Assembly (NCBI GenBank): GCA_934316925.1 | Contig: CAKREC010000043.1 | Coordinates: 1-16,289 of the forward strand | Length of the DNA stretch: 16,289 bases | Reading direction: 5' to 3' | Origin: an uncultured Eubacterium sp. | Lineage (GTDB): Bacteria; Bacillota; Clostridia; Lachnospirales; Lachnospiraceae | Part shown: positions 14,868-16,289 of the stretch, one piece after another | Layout of the letters: each line of letters begins with the position of its first letter | Position numbering within the stretch: the stretch's first letter is position 1 | Notes under the pieces: model-generated | The model's input: only the letters and a program-made list of their open reading frames with translations | Told to the model about the DNA's origin: nothing | Database searches by the model: none | Made by a program: the position numbers and the translations under genes

Positions 14868-14892
14868 CTGATAAAGACAAATTAATATCAAG

Positions 14893-14927
14893 TTGCCATA
14901 GAAAAATAAGCAAAAGTATGGTACTAT
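14893..14927 (+). promoter_or_regulatory. Possible promoter of the secreted-protein/rlmD unit
   Basis: Extended -10 TGGTACTAT (14919-14927) about 40 bases before the start codon. A TTGCCA at 14893-14898 is 23 bases from that -10, or 18 bases from the weaker TATGGT (14917-14922), so which element is used is unclear. Confidence 0.4.
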
Positions 14928-14968
14928 AAAGCTTAGTTGCGAAATTATAAAAAAGTAAGGGATATGAC

Positions 14969-15745
14969 ATGAAAGAAAAAACACAGATCCGGATCATTAT
15001 GGCTATGATCCTGGCTGGCGTAGGAATTTTAGTCGCTTTTGGACTCTTTTACGCTGGCAGATACAAGAATCGTATTGGAGCGACGGAAGTTTATCCAAAG
15101 TATGTGGTAGATCAGGAGGAAGCTGTGGCGGCCAAACAGTCGGAACAGGATTCCGGGAAGAAATACCACACGTTTTCGGATGATAAGAAAAATCAGAAGG
15201 TTTCTGTCGGGGAAGATAAAGATGTTGAGCTGGTTTTATATCGTCCGGTGGATGCGTCTAAGAAGAAACAGAAATCTTCAAAACAGACACAAAAAGAGAA
15301 AGATAAAAAAGAACAGAAAGCAGATAAAAAACTTTCGTATACGATCAAGCCGTGTCCGGCAGACAATGCGGTAAAAAAATACGAGAATTATCGACTGCTT
15401 ACGGTATGGAAGCAGGGCGAACTTCAAAAAAAGGCATATACGGACGAGGATGGCATGCGAAAAGTGGGCAGAAGATACTGCATTGCCGTTGGTACCTTTT
15501 ATACCAGTGAAGTAGGAACAAAGGTAGATCTTATGATGGAAAACGGCACAGAAATCCCGTGTATCGTGGGAGACATTAAGTCCGATCAGCACACAGATGA
15601 ACTTCATCAGCGGGGAGCCAATGGCGGTTGTGTCGCAGAGTTCATTGTGGATACTGATAAACTGCCTGCTGCTGCCAGAATTGGGAACATCCAGGCACTT
15701 CCTCAATTTGCCGGAGAGATTAAGTCGATCAAGGTTTATGAGTGA
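14969..15745 (+). CDS. Membrane-anchored extracytoplasmic protein of unknown function
   Basis: 258 aa from ATG 14969, with AAGGGAT upstream. One membrane helix (8-29) is followed by an outward-facing lysine-rich linker (about 60-122). A compact C-terminal domain (about 125-258) contains RRYCIAVGTFYTSEVGTKVDL, then NGTEIPCIVGDIKSDQHTD, and GCVAEFIVDTDKL. Cys171, Cys198 and Cys221 and the polar set Asp202, His208, Asp210 and His213 stand out. The spacing of the beta strands resembles double-psi beta-barrel or '3D'-type wall-associated domains, but I cannot assign it to a named family with confidence. It sits 38 bases upstream of the rRNA methyltransferase gene and may share its transcript. A link with wall metabolism is only suggested by the membrane anchor. 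Confidence 0.82.
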   Translation: MKEKTQIRIIMAMILAGVGILVAFGLFYAGRYKNRIGATEVYPKYVVDQEEAVAAKQSEQDSGKKYHTFSDDKKNQKVSVGEDKDVELVLYRPVDASKKKQKSSKQTQKEKDKKEQKADKKLSYTIKPCPADNAVKKYENYRLLTVWKQGELQKKAYTDEDGMRKVGRRYCIAVGTFYTSEVGTKVDLMMENGTEIPCIVGDIKSDQHTDELHQRGANGGCVAEFIVDTDKLPAAARIGNIQALPQFAGEIKSIKVYE

Positions 15746-15783
15746 TGGCAGCTGCTAAATACAATTAGAAATGGTGATAAGAA

Positions 15784-16289
15784 ATGAAAAAGAATGAGAT
15801 TTATGAGGGCGTTGTAGCCTCTTTAAAATTTCCGAACAAAGGATACATATTGGTAGAAGGAGAAGAAAATCCGGTACTTGTTAAAAATACACTACCGGGA
15901 CAAAAGGTGCGTTTTCAATGCAAAAAGACCCGAAAGAACAAACCGGAGGGAAATCTTTTGGAGGTTCTGGAGCCATCAACTCTTGAAAATGAGCCGGCAG
16001 TGTGCATTCATTATGGTCAGTGCGGTGGCTGCTCCTATCAGTCTATGAGCTATGAAAATCAGGCGGAACTGAAATTAAAACAGGTACAGGATCTACTGAC
16101 ACAGGTATACCCGGATTTCCCGCTAAAAGAAGTAGTTAAGAGTCCGGCGGTCTATGAATATCGAAACAAAATGGAATTTTCTTTTGGCGATGAGATAAAA
16201 GATGGCCCGTTGACATTGGGACTTCACAAAAAGGGCAGTTTTTATGATATTCTTCCAGTGCCGGAGTGCCAGATCGTGGATGGAGACTT
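15784..16289 (+). CDS. rlmD: 23S rRNA (uracil-C5)-methyltransferase, RlmD/RlmCD type, 5' part
   Basis: The first 168 residues are present and the gene runs off the window. Residues 1-60 are a TRAM RNA-binding domain (EGVVASLKFPNKGYILVEG...PGQKVRFQ). The [4Fe-4S]-binding cysteines follow in the family pattern, Cys74-x5-Cys80-x2-Cys83 (CIHYGQCGGC), with the fourth, Cys162, in VPECQIVD. EYRNKMEFSFG (125-135) is also typical of this group. These enzymes methylate uracil at C5 in 23S rRNA (U1939, and in some Firmicutes also U747), using S-adenosylmethionine. The catalytic and SAM motifs lie beyond the window, so the exact target site, and the choice between RlmD, RlmCD and TrmA-like tRNA enzymes, is open. 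Confidence 0.9.
   Translation, partial: MKKNEIYEGVVASLKFPNKGYILVEGEENPVLVKNTLPGQKVRFQCKKTRKNKPEGNLLEVLEPSTLENEPAVCIHYGQCGGCSYQSMSYENQAELKLKQVQDLLTQVYPDFPLKEVVKSPAVYEYRNKMEFSFGDEIKDGPLTLGLHKKGSFYDILPVPECQIVDGD

Noticed and set aside
14802..14984. Longer DUF1836 protein starting at 14984
   Set aside because: The added part crosses a strong promoter and overlaps the divergent gene; ATG 14801 has a strong GGAGG site.
1..16289. CRISPR array, tRNA/rRNA, insertion sequence or phage genes
   Set aside because: I read both strands for regularly spaced repeats, cloverleaf-like segments, transposase motifs and terminal inverted repeats and found none.

Overview
The window looks like chromosomal DNA of a Gram-positive anaerobe of the Clostridia, most likely Lachnospiraceae. 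The reasons are low-to-moderate GC with strong AGGAGG-like ribosome sites, a DUF1836 gene directly before pcrA, a DegV protein, a PG_binding_4/YkuD L,D-transpeptidase, secreted proteins ending in lysine-rich fibronectin-III-like modules, and ECF-type vitamin transport. The genus cannot be named from the sequence alone. No rRNA, tRNA, IS element, phage gene or CRISPR array was seen.

Layout. 1-1719 (+): the 3' part of a peptidoglycan L,D-transpeptidase, then a membrane protein with a metallophosphoesterase-like domain whose metal ligands are mostly lost. 1703-2419 (-): a sirtuin deacetylase that overlaps its convergent neighbour by 17 bp and has its own promoter. 2488-6245 (-): two secreted proteins, one with a duplicated (Ig-like plus probable transcobalamin-like) architecture and one PQQ-type beta-propeller. 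Both lie behind a cobalamin riboswitch at 6400-6565. Its terminator and antiterminator can be read directly from the sequence. 6686-10571 (+): a divergent operon encoding a membrane-anchored DUF4430 (transcobalamin C-terminal-like) protein, EcfT, a fused EcfA-EcfA' ATPase and an EcfS component. 10627-11502 (+): a DegV fatty-acid-binding protein with its own promoter and a bidirectional terminator. 11589-14801 (-): a small acidic-tailed membrane protein, pcrA and a DUF1836 regulator. 14969-16289 (+): a secreted protein of unknown function, then the 5' part of an RlmD-type 23S rRNA methyltransferase.

The centre of interest is 2488-10571. The sequence supports a cobamide capture-and-import locus. 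Surface proteins would scavenge B12-type corrinoids, and a dedicated ECF transporter would bring them in. The two arms are transcribed from back-to-back promoters whose -35 boxes are only 3 bp apart, and only the surface-protein arm carries the riboswitch. Cobamide as the substrate is inferred from the riboswitch and the DUF4430 family; it is not shown directly. The beta-propeller is a possible Gram-positive counterpart of the Bacteroides cobamide-binding propeller BtuG.
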